Shown: in pieces, positions 10,537 through 21,788 of the stretch | Position numbering within the stretch: the first letter of the stretch is position 1 | Layout of the letters: each line of letters begins with the position of its first letter | Source: Psoroptes ovis | Lineage: Eukaryota; Arthropoda; Arachnida; Sarcoptiformes; Psoroptidae | Reading direction: 5' to 3' | Assembly: GCA_002943765.1 (NCBI GenBank) | Contig: PQWQ01000014.1 | Coordinates: 1 to 64,000 of the forward strand | Length of the DNA: 64,000 nucleotides | Made by a program: the position numbers and the translations under genes | Notes under the pieces: model-generated | What the model was told of the DNA's origin: nothing | The model's database searches: none | What the model saw: only the letters and a program-made list of their open reading frames with translations

Positions 10537-11905
10537 TTTAATTATATTTATTTTATTTTTTTGCTTCATTAATATTCACTTGTGTTGTAATACATTGAAT
10601 ACATTCATATTTTTGAATGTTTTTTTTTGCTTCAAAGTTTTCAATACTTTATGCATAAGTTGATTAGTTGATGATAATTGAATGATATGGTAAAGAGATT
10701 TGGCATTGAGCATAGATAGTATAAAGCATAGAAAAAAAATTCCATTTTGTTTTTAAATCAAAGAAAAAAAATGAAAATAATAAAGTTAGCGTTGATTCAA
10801 TGAAATAATCACAGTAATAAATATTCGTAATGATTTAATCATATTTGCATGTTATATTTCTTTATTTTCCGAAACTTTTGACAAATCATTTCGTTGAAAA
10901 AAGAATTTATTCAGAATTTTGATTAGATTTGATTTGATTATTGTTCGTTTGTTTGAAGAATAAATAAATGTTTGAAGCAGTGTGGAAAAAAAATAAAGAA
11001 AAATTTACATATAACAAAACCACAAAAGTACAAATGATTATCATTTTGATTGTTTATTTATTTATTTTTATTTTTCATCTGATGGATTAACACAGGCGAT
11101 TGAACATTGGAATCAAATTGCTTGTCATATGAATGAATGAATGAATTTTGAATTTCTACAATTGATGATGATGCTGGTGGTGGCTGTGGTGAGGGTGGTT
11201 GTCCATATTGAATACATTTGAAAAATTCAATGAAAATTAATCAATTCAAGTTGATGCTTGTTTGTTTATCGTAAATTGTCATGAATTTAAAATTTCTTTT
11301 TCTTCTTTTATTTTCAAATATTTTCGAAGAGAATTATTTATGAACAAATAACTTCGACTTACAAAATGCAAATCCAATCAATTTGCAAGTCTGTTACAGA
11401 TTTTTTTTCCTTATATTTTTCATTCAAAAACATCAGTGACATTTGGAGTTTGAAAATCGGAGAAAAAATCCTTTTTTCAAAAGAATTCTGGATTTGAAAA
11501 ATACAGAAAAAATTTGAAATTATAAATACACAATAAGTAGAATTGAGAAGAATTTTTGAATTTAAAATTTTTCGAAATTAAATATTCAATGATTAGTTAT
11601 TTTGATTCCTGAATTTTTCATTGCTTTACTTTGCTTCGATAAAATGAAATTCAAATAATTCCCATGTATTTGAATGCATTGAAATTCAATGTTTTTTTCT
11701 TGATTCTTATTCTTATTGCTCTCTTGTAATTTTCATTGAAACTTTTTCCATTTTTCATTAACTTTATATTTATTTCGATTCTTTGTATTCGAGCAAAATG
11801 AAATAAAAAATCTTCGTCTTTTTATCTTCAATTTTTTCTTTCATCTCCATTTTCTTTTTCAATACTTTTCGATCAAATCTGATCCATTTTTATCGTGCCG
11901 TAGTA
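10537..11905. other. A+T-rich non-coding stretch
   Basis: Mostly low-complexity sequence. The exception is a Pro/Ser/Gln-coding patch on the minus strand at 11058-11240, listed separately. No promoter or RNA gene could be identified. Confidence 0.5.
11058..11240 (-). other. possible short terminal exon (Pro/Ser/Gln-rich frame)
   Basis: A minus-strand frame open for about 60 codons reads ...YGQPPSPQPPPASSSIVEI..., continues through a mixed-composition segment (YDKQFDSNVQSPVLIHQ) and ends at TAA (11058-11060) next to AATAAA-like sequence. It has no useful start codon. A weak acceptor (CCACAG) could allow it to be a last exon. The composition is more protein-like than the surroundings, but nothing here identifies a gene and chance is quite possible. 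Confidence 0.2.
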
Positions 11906-11979
11906 GATTGTCCGGAAAGTTCTGGCCGATTTTCATGCGCAACTCTATTGATCAAGCGGAATGAACTTTTCGGACAATT
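11906..11979. mobile_element. mariner-type MITE, copy 1
   Basis: A 74-bp element with TA on both sides (11904-11905 and 11980-11981) and terminal inverted repeats: GATTGTCCGGAAAGTTC at the left, and the complement of GAACTTTTCGGACAATT at the right. Its interior (ACTCTATTGAT...AAGCGGAATG) matches the copy at 21713-21786. TA duplication and GGTTGTCC-like ends are typical of Tc1/mariner. It is too short to encode a transposase. Confidence 0.85.
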
Positions 11980-14900
11980 TAATATATTAGTATTTGTTTG
12001 AAATATATAGATGAATCAATAACTAAGTAGTTATTTGTTTTATTTTATTTTATTTTTCGCAGCAAAAAAAAAAAAATAAAAATAAATGATTGCACATTGA
12101 TTTGAAAATGAAAAAATGCACAGTATTATTTTATTATAATTCAAAATAAATATTTTCAATACATTCATACCATAATACACCAGCACACACACACACACAG
12201 ACAGAGACACGAATAAAGACACATATAAAAAAACACATAAAGAATTAAAAAAATGGAATAAAAGTGTCCTTTCTTTTATTAAGTCTGAGATTGTTGATAA
12301 AAAAGTTGAGCAACAATAAATGTAGACATTTTACATTGAATCACAATAATATGGAATTAAATCGAAATCAATATTAATAAGAAGAAACAAACAAAATAAG
12401 ATGAATTGATTTTGATTTTTGAATTGAGTTCATTTTCATTTTTTTTATGTATTTGTATTAGCTTTTTTAATATCATATTATTTTCATCATTATTTATTTA
12501 TTCATTTATTGATTGACGAAAATTGGCAATTTGACAATTTAATATTTTTTCAATAATCATATTAAATATTGTTAATAATAATTCAATAGTCATCACCATC
12601 ATTATTATCGTTGAAACAATGTGTCATTGTGTTTGTCTATATGCATTTTGTATTTAGTTGAATTTTTTTTTTTGATCAAGCCGAATTCAGTTGGATTCTT
12701 CATTGAATTCTTATGGAATTGAATAAATCAAAGAATCAAAAACAAAATCACGAATGTTAATCTTTGAGAAAAATATTTGAAATGAAAGAAATTTAATCAA
12801 AAAAAAGATGATTTTATCATCATTGGCTTATATTATGATCATCATCAAACAAAATAAAACAAAAATAACGAAAATGCAATTGAATGTTATTTCATTTATG
12901 TTTAAGAAAACGAATGGAACCAAAGAACCAAAATGAGAAAAAAAACAAATTTACCAAAAAAAAACTTTTTCTGGAACAACAAATGGTGGCCGATAGATAA
13001 AGAAATTGGGAGAATAAGAAAAAATAAGAAAAACAGACATAATTCTTGAAGCATTGAAATTCTAGAGGAGAATAAACTAAGAAATGAAATGGAAAAAATA
13101 TGAATTTCAACAGAATGAAATAGGAGTGTCACAATATTATTGAAGTAAGCAAGCAAGCAAGCAAAGAATGAATCGAAAAGAAAACACATTTAAAATATAT
13201 AATATTGAATTGATTTGAAAAAAAAACAAAAATAATAAAAAAAAAATAAAAGAAAAATAAAAATGAAATTACATGAAACATGAATGCTTCCACTATCAAA
13301 TAATAATAATGGTTCATAATCGTCATCATCATCTACATCAACAACAGCATCAACATCATCAAATACCGGATAAACATGGAACCAAATATCAAATATTTTT
13401 TTTTCTATATCATTTCAAGTCATTTCATCATTAAATTTTTCTTCATAATCAATGGTTGTTATTCGTTTGTTGTTATTGTCGAGGCAAGATGATTTTACAA
13501 TATGATTTAACCACACACACAAATTGAAACACAAATTTAAAATACAAAAAAAAATTTGTTTGAAATTAATAAAATGAAACACATACGAAAAGAAGTAAAA
13601 GCATGGAAAAAAATATTCTGAAAAACCTGTGATATTTGATATACTTTCTGCATTGGTACTCGTGTGTATTTTTTAATTTAGCCGAACATTTCATAACGGT
13701 AAAATGAAATTTTAAATTTTTTTTCTGTGTATTTTCTTAATACAATTCTCAATAGGAAAAAATTCATATATCGATATATCTCAATACTATCAACACACTG
13801 AACACACAAACACTGACGCCAACACCAAACACCAACAACGACTGTGTACTGTGTAATGTTTTCAAGATTCATCAAATGAATGAATGATGGAATCCGATCA
13901 TTATGGAAGATATGGAAAAATGTGGACCCGGACAACAATGTCAAGGAATATTTTTTTATTTTATTTTATTTTTTTGCTTCATGGAAAATAATGAAATAAT
14001 ATATTTTCTTTTGAAACATATTTTCACATATATTTCTATATATGCGAAACCATTTTCAATTCAAAAGAATCGCTATTACAATACCAATACCAATATACCA
14101 CCACTTAACAATTTAGATTGTGTTTTTGATGGTTTGTTTTTAATATTCTCAATGCTTCATCATCATCATCATCATTCACTAGTTTACAAGTGGAGAACCA
14201 AAATTTGGAAAACGAAAAAAATTCTGAAAATGATGCGTCAAATTTTAGTGTTTCATTCTTTGTTCTTTGGGAGAAAAATTTTGGAAGAAGTTCGTTCCAT
14301 TAATGAGAGAAGAATATTAACACGCAAGAAGCATCGACAGTGATGGAAACGCAAAAAATTCCAGAATCCGGGTATTTTTTTTTTTCATTTATTCATTTTC
14401 GGTTGGGTTTAGGCACTGTAGAACCAAAAATTGTAAGCTGGAATTTGCTTGGTTATACAACAGAAATTATACACCGAAATATTTCTATATGATAATTTGA
14501 CCACGCGCATTATTGATTCATTCATTCATTTTGATCAATTATTTATTATCAAATTTTCTAAAGAAATTTAGAAACAACAACAACGTTGAAGAAATGAAAT
14601 AATCGAAAAAAAAATTCCAATGCTTTTCACATGCGTTGATTATTATTGCTTATGATTATCTTGATTCAAGAAACATGCATCCACACATAGACTAATATGA
14701 AACAACAACACATGAACAGCGAACAATATCGATTCATATATAAATTCAAAGACGAAGAATGAATGAATGAATGAAAGGAGAAGAAAAAAATATTAAATTT
14801 TCTGTTCATAATTCTGTTGTTGCTGTTGCTGTTATTATCGCTTGTCATTGCTGTTGTTGTTCCTTGTTGTTTGTTATTCAGTAATGTCAACATAACATCA

Positions 14901-15580
14901 TTTTATTGTCATTTTCTTCATTTTCTTGTCTTTCTCATTTCATATGTATCACTCATTTTGTGACGTTCATTCGTTTCGCTTCAACCCCCAACACACACAC
15001 ACATATTGAATTGCTTTTTATTTAAAAAAAAATGAAAAAAAAACTAAAAACTAAACCATGATAACGTTTTACATCCGTCGATGGCTGATTTTTGAGTTTA
15101 TTATTTCATAGAAACCATATAATAATGATCGATATTGAACCGATTTTCTGGTTGTTTCTGTTGTTGTTTTCACTGTTGTTGATTTGACTACAATTTTGAA
15201 TGAAACAAATTTTTTTTTTCAAAAAAATGAAAGAATTTGATAAGAAATTTTTATTTTTCAGAAGAAAAATAAAAATGAACCAAATTAATTCAAATATATC
15301 ATGCGTTAGAGTTGAATTTTGCTTGTTTATTTTTCATTTTTCTGTGTTTATTAGTTTTTTACACGCACCAACACAATATACGACAGCAGAAAAACAGAAT
15401 TATATGAGTTTTGAAAATAAATAAATAAATAAAAAATGAATAAAGCATCAGCAGAAACAACAACAGGGAACTATTTGTAAAAAAATGAGAACAGTATGAA
15501 AGTATTGGATTGAATTGAATCAAAAAAAAAAAAAAAACAAATTAGAGTCATTTTACATATGCGAAAACAAATTGAATCGA
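11980..15580. other. gene-poor A+T-rich stretch
   Basis: Contains CA repeats near 12183-12200, ATC/ATT trinucleotide runs and many homopolymers. Several short open frames (for example 13903-14343 plus) have no recognisable domain and biased composition. I see no tRNA or second microRNA hairpin in it. Confidence 0.5.
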
Positions 15581-15587
15581 ATTTTGA

Positions 15588-15900
15588 ATGAAAAAAAAGG
15601 GTAATCGATTACATTTGATTGACTATGAAAAATTTGTAGAATTTGTCCCTAAAACATTGAATGATATTGTCACTGGAACATCTCGACCATGGAGTAAATT
15701 CAACACTGAACCCTGTGAATATTTGGCAGGAAGAAAAATTCAAAATCATTATAATTGCTGGGGATATCCCCATCCCCAACTTATGGATTCAGCATTTTCA
15801 CATATTTCACCTCTCTTGGGGTTTTTATTTTGAAAATTTCTGCAATTTTTTTTCTCTCAAATTTCAAAGTCTCACTTTAATAAATTATTATTATTATTAT
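15588..15900 (+). mobile_element. probable 5'-truncated non-LTR retrotransposon fragment
   Basis: An 81-codon frame at 15588-15833 has distinctly less A+T-biased sequence than its surroundings. It contains EYLAGRKI followed by C-W-G-Y-P and a spaced His. This resembles the C-terminal zinc segment of LINE reverse transcriptase proteins; the LINE at 29820-34796 has EYLHRRKI followed by CDCG...H...C. The frame is followed by a short A+T-rich tail with TTTAATAAATTATTATT, like the simple-repeat tails of R1/I-type LINEs. One expected Cys is replaced. I read it as a decayed dead-on-arrival LINE end; an unrelated short gene cannot be excluded. Confidence 0.4.
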
Positions 15901-16359
15901 TCAATGAATTTTATTATTTCATTATTATTTCTATTCATCCATTTTTTTTCATCTTTAATAATGTTATTTTGTATGTATGTACAAAGAGGAGAGAATTATG
16001 CAAAAAAAAATATTGGAAATTCATTATCGATAATATAAAATATGTGTTCATGTGTGTGTGTGTGTATTATTAGGATGTATGTCTGCATATTGATGGGAAA
16101 AGTTTTAGTTTCGTGAACGAGAAAATCTATATATTTACATGTACACACAAAAAAAAACTTATAACAATAATAATAAAGACAATCATTATTATTATTATTA
16201 TTATTATTGATATCATCGTTATTGCTCTATATATTTATTAATACTAAATACTGAATATATTTGACAACAATATTTGAATATTTGATTATCAAAAAAAATC
16301 AATATTATTATTTCATTATTTTATTATTTATAATAATAATAATAATTTTTGATTATCAT
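15901..16359. other. A+T-rich non-coding stretch before the copia element
   Basis: ATT runs and a short GT tract near 16050-16068. No coding signal. The last five bases, ATCAT (16355-16359), form the left target duplication of the copia element. Confidence 0.55.
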
Positions 16360-16496
16360 TGTTGAAATAAATAATTGGTGTACGTCCTTTGTGAATAGAC
16401 CCCTAAATTCCCGCCCCTTTTTCAAATTTAAAATTTTATGTATTCCAACGACTTTTAATAAAAATATAACGATCATTCATTTTATAACGTCTAACA
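16360..16496 (+). repeat. 5' LTR of copia element
   Basis: 137 bp, identical to 20428-20564 over its whole length. It contains an AATAAA motif. Confidence 0.96.
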
Positions 16497-16507
16497 TGGT
16501 AGCAGAG
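16497..16507 (+). promoter_or_regulatory. primer binding site (initiator-Met tRNA)
   Basis: TGGTAGCAGAG directly follows the LTR. It is complementary to the CUCUGCUACCA 3' end of animal initiator-Met tRNA, the usual position and form of a minus-strand cDNA primer site. Confidence 0.85.
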
Positions 16508-16635
16508 TCTAAATTTGACTGAATTTAACGAATTTTTGTGTTTTTTTTGATTGTGAATTAATTGATTTCAACTGATTGTCAATTAATTAAGTGAATAATT
16601 GAAATTTTGTTTATGATTGTTGATTAATTGATCGA

Positions 16636-19600
16636 ATGAACAATTACAATTTGAGAATATTACCGCATCGAATGACGAATAATAACAACGAAATGGCTGA
16701 ATTTGATAAAATAATGAATTCAAAGAATGTTGACATCCAGAAATTCAACGGTAAAAATTACAAATCATGGTTATCCGACGTAAAGCTTTGGTGTACATTC
16801 AATGGTAAATCAGATTTACTCCAAGTGAAGTTAAGTCGTGTTAATGATTCGAATAAAGAACAACTTAAATCATTAGCCGCATTTATTAAATTCATGATTG
16901 ATGCGGATTTACGAGATTTGGTCAAAGATACAGAGATACCTTATGAAATAATCCGTATATTGGAAAAACGTTTTAATAAAATTAGTCAGGCTAAAATTGC
17001 CAAATTATTCTTCGAATTGAATGATATCAAAATGAGTTTGAATGATGATCCAAACATATTTTTTGCTAAATTTGATATTAAACGTAAAGAATTGTGTGAG
17101 ACTGGCACAACCATTGTTGATGCGATATGGATTAGCATCGTATTGAGAGCATTGCCAAATGAATATGCAAAGATCAAAGAGGACATGTTTGACCAATTGG
17201 AAGTGAACAATCTGACGTATGATGCAGCTAGGGACCTGGTCGTAAGCAAATGCCTTAGATGGCAAAAAGAAAATATTGGCAAAATATCGAATGAGTTTCA
17301 AACTGGTCTTCGGGTCAGTGAAAAAAATATTAAAATCGACAAACCAGTTCCTAACTGTTATAATTGTGGTAAATTGGGACATATTGCTATCTGGTGTCCG
17401 TTTAAACAACAGACTAAATCGAATAATTTTCAAAAATGGAACAACAGAAATGTATCTAGACAATTTGGTAAACGTGAGATTAATAATGATATGAATAAGA
17501 ATCGTAACAACAGCAATGTCAATAATGTATCCAATGTTGAACAAGAAACGAATAACGATCTGGCTCTAACAGTGACAAACAAAGTGAATCAAAATTCGTG
17601 TTTGTGGTATATGGACAGCGGATCAACTGGTCATTTTACTAATAATGTCGATCTACTTAAACAACCAGTTGATATCAATAAAAGTGTTGCAACAGCTAGT
17701 GGTGAAATATGTGACATAAAAGCGATTGGAAATGTTCAATTAAATGGTGAATGTGGTAATAAAATCAGTCTTGATAATGTAGAATATGCACCTGATTTTA
17801 AAAATAATTTGATATCGGTGGCCAAAATTTGTGATCAAAATATGAATGTGATTTTCACGAATACCAATTGTTATGCAGTGGATAAAGAAGAAGCTAATAT
17901 TCATATACCAAAATCATCGATAATTTTTACAGCCAAACGAATTGATAATTCTTATGTCAAAGTTGATGAAGTTAATAAAAATGATTATAAAAATTATGTG
18001 TCAAATTCTGTTTTAATTGCTAAGAATAATGAAAAATCTATGTTGTGGCATAAAAGATTAGGTCATCCAGGCAGCGAAAAATTATCACGAATTTTTTCAT
18101 CGTCTTTTCCATCAATCAACTGTACTGAATGTAAAATGTCGAAATGTATTCGTAAATCTCATCCTTTAACTTTTGAGAAATTCCGTTTCATGCAACGTAT
18201 AAGTGCAGATGTTATCGGACCACTAAAAGAATCGATGTCGGGATGCGTTTATGTATTGAATTTGGTAGAGCATCATTCATCGTATGGAATGGTTTATCCA
18301 ATGAAAACGAAAAATGAAGCGGTCAAGTATGTCATTGAATTTATTGATTTTTGTGAAACGCAAACTGGCCGTAAACTAAAGGAATTTTTGTCTGACAATG
18401 GGTCAGAGTTCGTTAATCAACAGCTTCAGTACCATCTAAAGAAAAAAGGAATCCTGTTCTGCACTACCACGCCACATACATCGGCACAAAATGGTAAGAT
18501 CGAAAGAAGAAATAGAACCATTATCGACTGTGCTAGAACAATGATCAACAATGCCAAAATGCCCGAAGAATACTGGCCAACAGCAGTTAGAGCTGCTAAT
18601 TATTTGATTAATAGATGGCCGACAAAATCAAACATCATTCCGTATAATAAATTTTTCAAGAAAAGTGTTACATACGATCATCTGAAAGTGTTCGGATGTT
18701 TGGCATACTGGAGAATGAATGATACCATGATTGCGAGCAAATTCAATCAACGAGGTCACAAATTTATTTTTGTTGGATATACTGAAACAACAAAAAATTA
18801 TTGGTTATTAGATCCAAAAACAAATAAAACATTCAAAACATGTGACGTGGATTTTGATGAGAATGTTATGGGATTTCCAGCAATCATGAATGAAGCTAAA
18901 GAATCTACGGGTAATGATGAAGCAAAAGTGATGAATGTAGAACCGAATTTACCAGCACCAAAGAATTATGAGGAAGCTATGAAGTCGAATGAATATGAGA
19001 AATGGCAACTGGCGATGGATAAAGAGAAGAATGAACTGACCCAGAAGGGTGTATACAAGGTTGTGGGTCAGCTTCCTTTATCGGGTATGAAACCGTTAAC
19101 AACAAAATGGGTTTACGCCAGAAAATCTGATGGAAGATACAAAGCCAGGTGTGTGGTACGTGGATTTGAACAATACAACACTGGAAACACGTTTGCACCT
19201 ACGCTAAGAATGTCCACGTTATTGACCATCCTAACGTGTGCATTGACCAGAAAAATGAAAATCAGACAATTCGATATATCAACGGCGTTTTTGAACTCGA
19301 AATTGGAAAGTGAAATTTATGTTCTACCACCGAAAGGTATAACAGATCAATTTTGGAAACTTGAAAAAGCGTTGTATGGTTTGAAAGAAGCGCCGCGTAG
19401 ATGGTATGAGACGCTTAGTTCTTTTCTGACTGAAAATTTCAAGTTGAAGCAATCATTAGTTGATAAATGTTTATTCTTCTCCGATAATATGATGGTGGTA
19501 ATTTACGTTGATGATATAATTATAGCGTTTGATGATAATGTTAATATCAATGTGGTAATGAATGAATTTAAAAGAAGATTTGATATCCACGACTTCGGAG

Positions 19601-20433
19601 AATGTAATATCTATCTTGGTCTTAGAATTGAGTGTAAAGAAGAAATGATAACTGTTGATCAAGAAAATTACATCGAGGATATCATGGAAAGATTCAAAAT
19701 GGAAGGGTGCAATCCAACGAATGTGCCTATGGACTGTTTTGAAGACTATTCGGTTGGCCCAATAAACAAAGATCTGCCAGTTAGAGAATTATTGGGTTGT
19801 TTAAATTACGTTGCTACACACACGAGACCTGATATCTCTGTGTGTATATCGCATTTAACATCGTATGCCGATAGACCGACTGATGCATTGATGATGGCAT
19901 GCAAGAGAGTCTTAAGATATTTGGCTGGAACGAAAGATATGCGATTGATTATTAAACCAGTCAAAAATTGGATTATTAATGCATGGACTGACGCCAGTTT
20001 TAAATCCGATCCGAAAGGGCGTTCAGTAAGTGGTTCGATTGTACAGTTGGGAGAATCTCCGGTGTTATGGTCAGCAAAGAAACAATTAAGGATGCCGCAT
20101 TCATCATGCGAAGCAGAATTAAATGCTGCACTGTCCACCTGGAGACTGGCAAGTCCAATTCAGCAATTGTTGTCTGAATTGAAGATCAAAGCTGATTTAA
20201 AACTGATGCTTGATAGTAAAGCAGCAAAAGCTATTTTGGACAATAATGAGTTTAAACAATCCGGCTATTTCGAGTACGATAAGAAATTATTGGTTCAAGA
20301 ATTTAGTCGTGAAAACAATGAAGTAATCAAGGTACCATCGGCAGAACAACTTGCAGATATGTTAACAAAGCCTCTTGGCAAGATTAAAATTGAAAATTTT
20401 CGTGGACGTACGCCAATTAGAAGGGTGTGTTGA
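16636..20433 (+). CDS. copia-type Gag-Pol polyprotein
   Basis: 1265 codons from an ATG at 16636, uninterrupted to a TGA whose last bases lie in the 3' LTR. The copia Gag domain (IQKFNGKNYKSWL near the N-terminus) is followed by a CCHC knuckle (CYNCGKLGHIAIWC) at about 241-254. The protease motif MDSGSTGHF is near 326. The pre-integrase HHCC region begins LWHKRLGHPG near 470. The integrase core has D near 524, SDNGSEF near 587 and E in NGKIERR near 622. The RVT_2 reverse transcriptase includes KARCVVRGF and YVDD at about 957. RNase H contains WTDASF near 1116. The protein packages RNA, makes cDNA and integrates it. All expected catalytic motifs are present. Confidence 0.97.
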   Translation: MNNYNLRILPHRMTNNNNEMAEFDKIMNSKNVDIQKFNGKNYKSWLSDVKLWCTFNGKSDLLQVKLSRVNDSNKEQLKSLAAFIKFMIDADLRDLVKDTEIPYEIIRILEKRFNKISQAKIAKLFFELNDIKMSLNDDPNIFFAKFDIKRKELCETGTTIVDAIWISIVLRALPNEYAKIKEDMFDQLEVNNLTYDAARDLVVSKCLRWQKENIGKISNEFQTGLRVSEKNIKIDKPVPNCYNCGKLGHIAIWCPFKQQTKSNNFQKWNNRNVSRQFGKREINNDMNKNRNNSNVNNVSNVEQETNNDLALTVTNKVNQNSCLWYMDSGSTGHFTNNVDLLKQPVDINKSVATASGEICDIKAIGNVQLNGECGNKISLDNVEYAPDFKNNLISVAKICDQNMNVIFTNTNCYAVDKEEANIHIPKSSIIFTAKRIDNSYVKVDEVNKNDYKNYVSNSVLIAKNNEKSMLWHKRLGHPGSEKLSRIFSSSFPSINCTECKMSKCIRKSHPLTFEKFRFMQRISADVIGPLKESMSGCVYVLNLVEHHSSYGMVYPMKTKNEAVKYVIEFIDFCETQTGRKLKEFLSDNGSEFVNQQLQYHLKKKGILFCTTTPHTSAQNGKIERRNRTIIDCARTMINNAKMPEEYWPTAVRAANYLINRWPTKSNIIPYNKFFKKSVTYDHLKVFGCLAYWRMNDTMIASKFNQRGHKFIFVGYTETTKNYWLLDPKTNKTFKTCDVDFDENVMGFPAIMNEAKESTGNDEAKVMNVEPNLPAPKNYEEAMKSNEYEKWQLAMDKEKNELTQKGVYKVVGQLPLSGMKPLTTKWVYARKSDGRYKARCVVRGFEQYNTGNTFAPTLRMSTLLTILTCALTRKMKIRQFDISTAFLNSKLESEIYVLPPKGITDQFWKLEKALYGLKEAPRRWYETLSSFLTENFKLKQSLVDKCLFFSDNMMVVIYVDDIIIAFDDNVNINVVMNEFKRRFDIHDFGECNIYLGLRIECKEEMITVDQENYIEDIMERFKMEGCNPTNVPMDCFEDYSVGPINKDLPVRELLGCLNYVATHTRPDISVCISHLTSYADRPTDALMMACKRVLRYLAGTKDMRLIIKPVKNWIINAWTDASFKSDPKGRSVSGSIVQLGESPVLWSAKKQLRMPHSSCEAELNAALSTWRLASPIQQLLSELKIKADLKLMLDSKAAKAILDNNEFKQSGYFEYDKKLLVQEFSRENNEVIKVPSAEQLADMLTKPLGKIKIENFRGRTPIRRVC

Positions 20434-20564
20434 AATAAATAATTGGTGTACGTCCTTTGTGAATAGACCCCTAAATTCCCGCCCCTTTTTCAAATTTAAA
20501 ATTTTATGTATTCCAACGACTTTTAATAAAAATATAACGATCATTCATTTTATAACGTCTAACA
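20428..20564 (+). repeat. 3' LTR of copia element
   Basis: 137 bp, identical to the 5' LTR. A short purine-rich tract (AGAAGGG) lies just upstream. The outer flank is the second ATCAT. Confidence 0.96.
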
Positions 20565-20973
20565 ATCATCATCATTATTATTAATAAAAAATGAAAGAAA
20601 ATATTCAATTCCTTTTTTTTTCTTCTAAATATTTGCCCATTTATTGATCAGTGTCTGTGTCTGTGTGTGTGTGTTTGTGTAAAATTGATTGATGATTTTG
20701 GTTTTCATTTCATTATATTTGAATTTGAACACGACACTAATTTTTCTCCATTAGATAAAATTAAGCGGAAATTTTTCATTTTCAAAAAAAAAAATTTCAA
20801 ATAAATTAAAATGGAAATTTTTGATCAGAGAAAATTTTTGGTGAACAATTTTTCAAAACAATCATTATTCACTGGAAGAATAATAATTGTACTATGGATC
20901 GTAATGCACAATCTAATACCGAAGAAAAAATGAATAAAAAACATCTTGAATCAACGTATTCAAGATTCATTCA

Positions 20974-20995
20974 GTGTGTGTGTGTGTGTGTGTGT
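20974..20995. repeat. (GT)n microsatellite
   Basis: Uninterrupted GT alternation of 22 bases. Confidence 0.85.
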
Positions 20996-21142
20996 ATGTT
21001 TGGATATGTTCATTCATTTCTCTCTTGAAAATAAAATATATTGTTCAACCAAGCAAAAAAATGAACAAAACAAAAAAACAAAACAACAAGAAATTATTAG
21101 TATTACCGATATTATTATCTTTATGATTGTTATTATTATGAA

Positions 21143-21174
<32 letters not shown>
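21143..21174. repeat. (AAT)n microsatellite
   Basis: About ten consecutive AAT units. Confidence 0.85.
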
Positions 21175-21176
<2 letters not shown>

Positions 21177-21712
21177 GGAACGAAAATGAATGAATATCAA
21201 AGTGAATAACTGAATCAATGAAAAATAACAAGAAATCTAATAAAAATAAAGCACATACAACATTCATATATTGAATTCTATCTATTCTAGATTGGAAACA
21301 AACAAAGAATTTCGTTTGTTTCGTTTCGCTTTTTTAGTTTTTTTTTTTTGAAAATGAATTTAATTGAATAAATAAACATGACCATGATGACCAGATGCTT
21401 ATGCTTCACTATTTGTGTATTCGGCCATCCATTATTATTATCATTGTTATCGTTGCTATTATTGCTGCTGCTGTTGTTGTTGTTATTGAAGATGTTGATG
21501 AAATTAACGAATCTTGGAAAAGCTTTGAAAAAAAATTCTGGGTAACAAAAAAAAAAAAAAAATACTTGAACATATCTGCACAACGAACAAACAAGCCGAA
21601 AAAATGAAAATGGCCAAAAAACATTATCAAAATTTATGAAATTAGATTAAGGGAGAGTATGAAACATCAAGAATCTGGTACAAAATGGATGGCGATAATC
21701 AAGTAAATAATA

Positions 21713-21786
21713 GGTTGTCCGAAAAGTTCTGGCCGAGTTTCATGAACAACTCTATTGATAAAGCGGAATGAACTTTTTGGACAACC
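21713..21786. mobile_element. mariner-type MITE, copy 2
   Basis: 74 bp between TA dinucleotides (21711-21712 and 21787-21788). Ends are GGTTGTCCGAAAAGTTC and the complement of GAACTTTTTGGACAACC, nearly perfect inverted repeats. The same length and most of the same interior as the copy at 11906-11979 show a shared family. Confidence 0.9.
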
Positions 21787-21788
21787 TA

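Larger units (their letters stand above)
16360..20564 (+). mobile_element. Ty1/copia LTR retrotransposon, complete
   Basis: 4205 bp with two identical 137-bp LTRs (TGTTGAAATA...CTAACA). The 5-bp target duplication ATCAT lies at 16355-16359 and 20565-20569. A primer site TGGTAGCAGAG starts immediately after the left LTR and matches the complement of the 3' end of animal initiator-Met tRNA. The single polyprotein has integrase before reverse transcriptase, the order that defines copia. Identical LTRs and an uninterrupted frame suggest a recent, possibly still active insertion. Confidence 0.97.
20570..21712. other. A+T-rich non-coding stretch with microsatellites
   Basis: Holds a GT tract (about 20974-20995) and an AAT tract (about 21143-21174). 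No coding frame of normal composition is seen. Confidence 0.55.

Noticed and set aside
13903..14343. 146-codon plus-strand frame containing CGPGQQC
   Set aside because: The Cys-rich start is only a few residues long. The rest is Phe/Ile/Lys-biased and includes a His run from a CAT repeat. No domain, no splice support.
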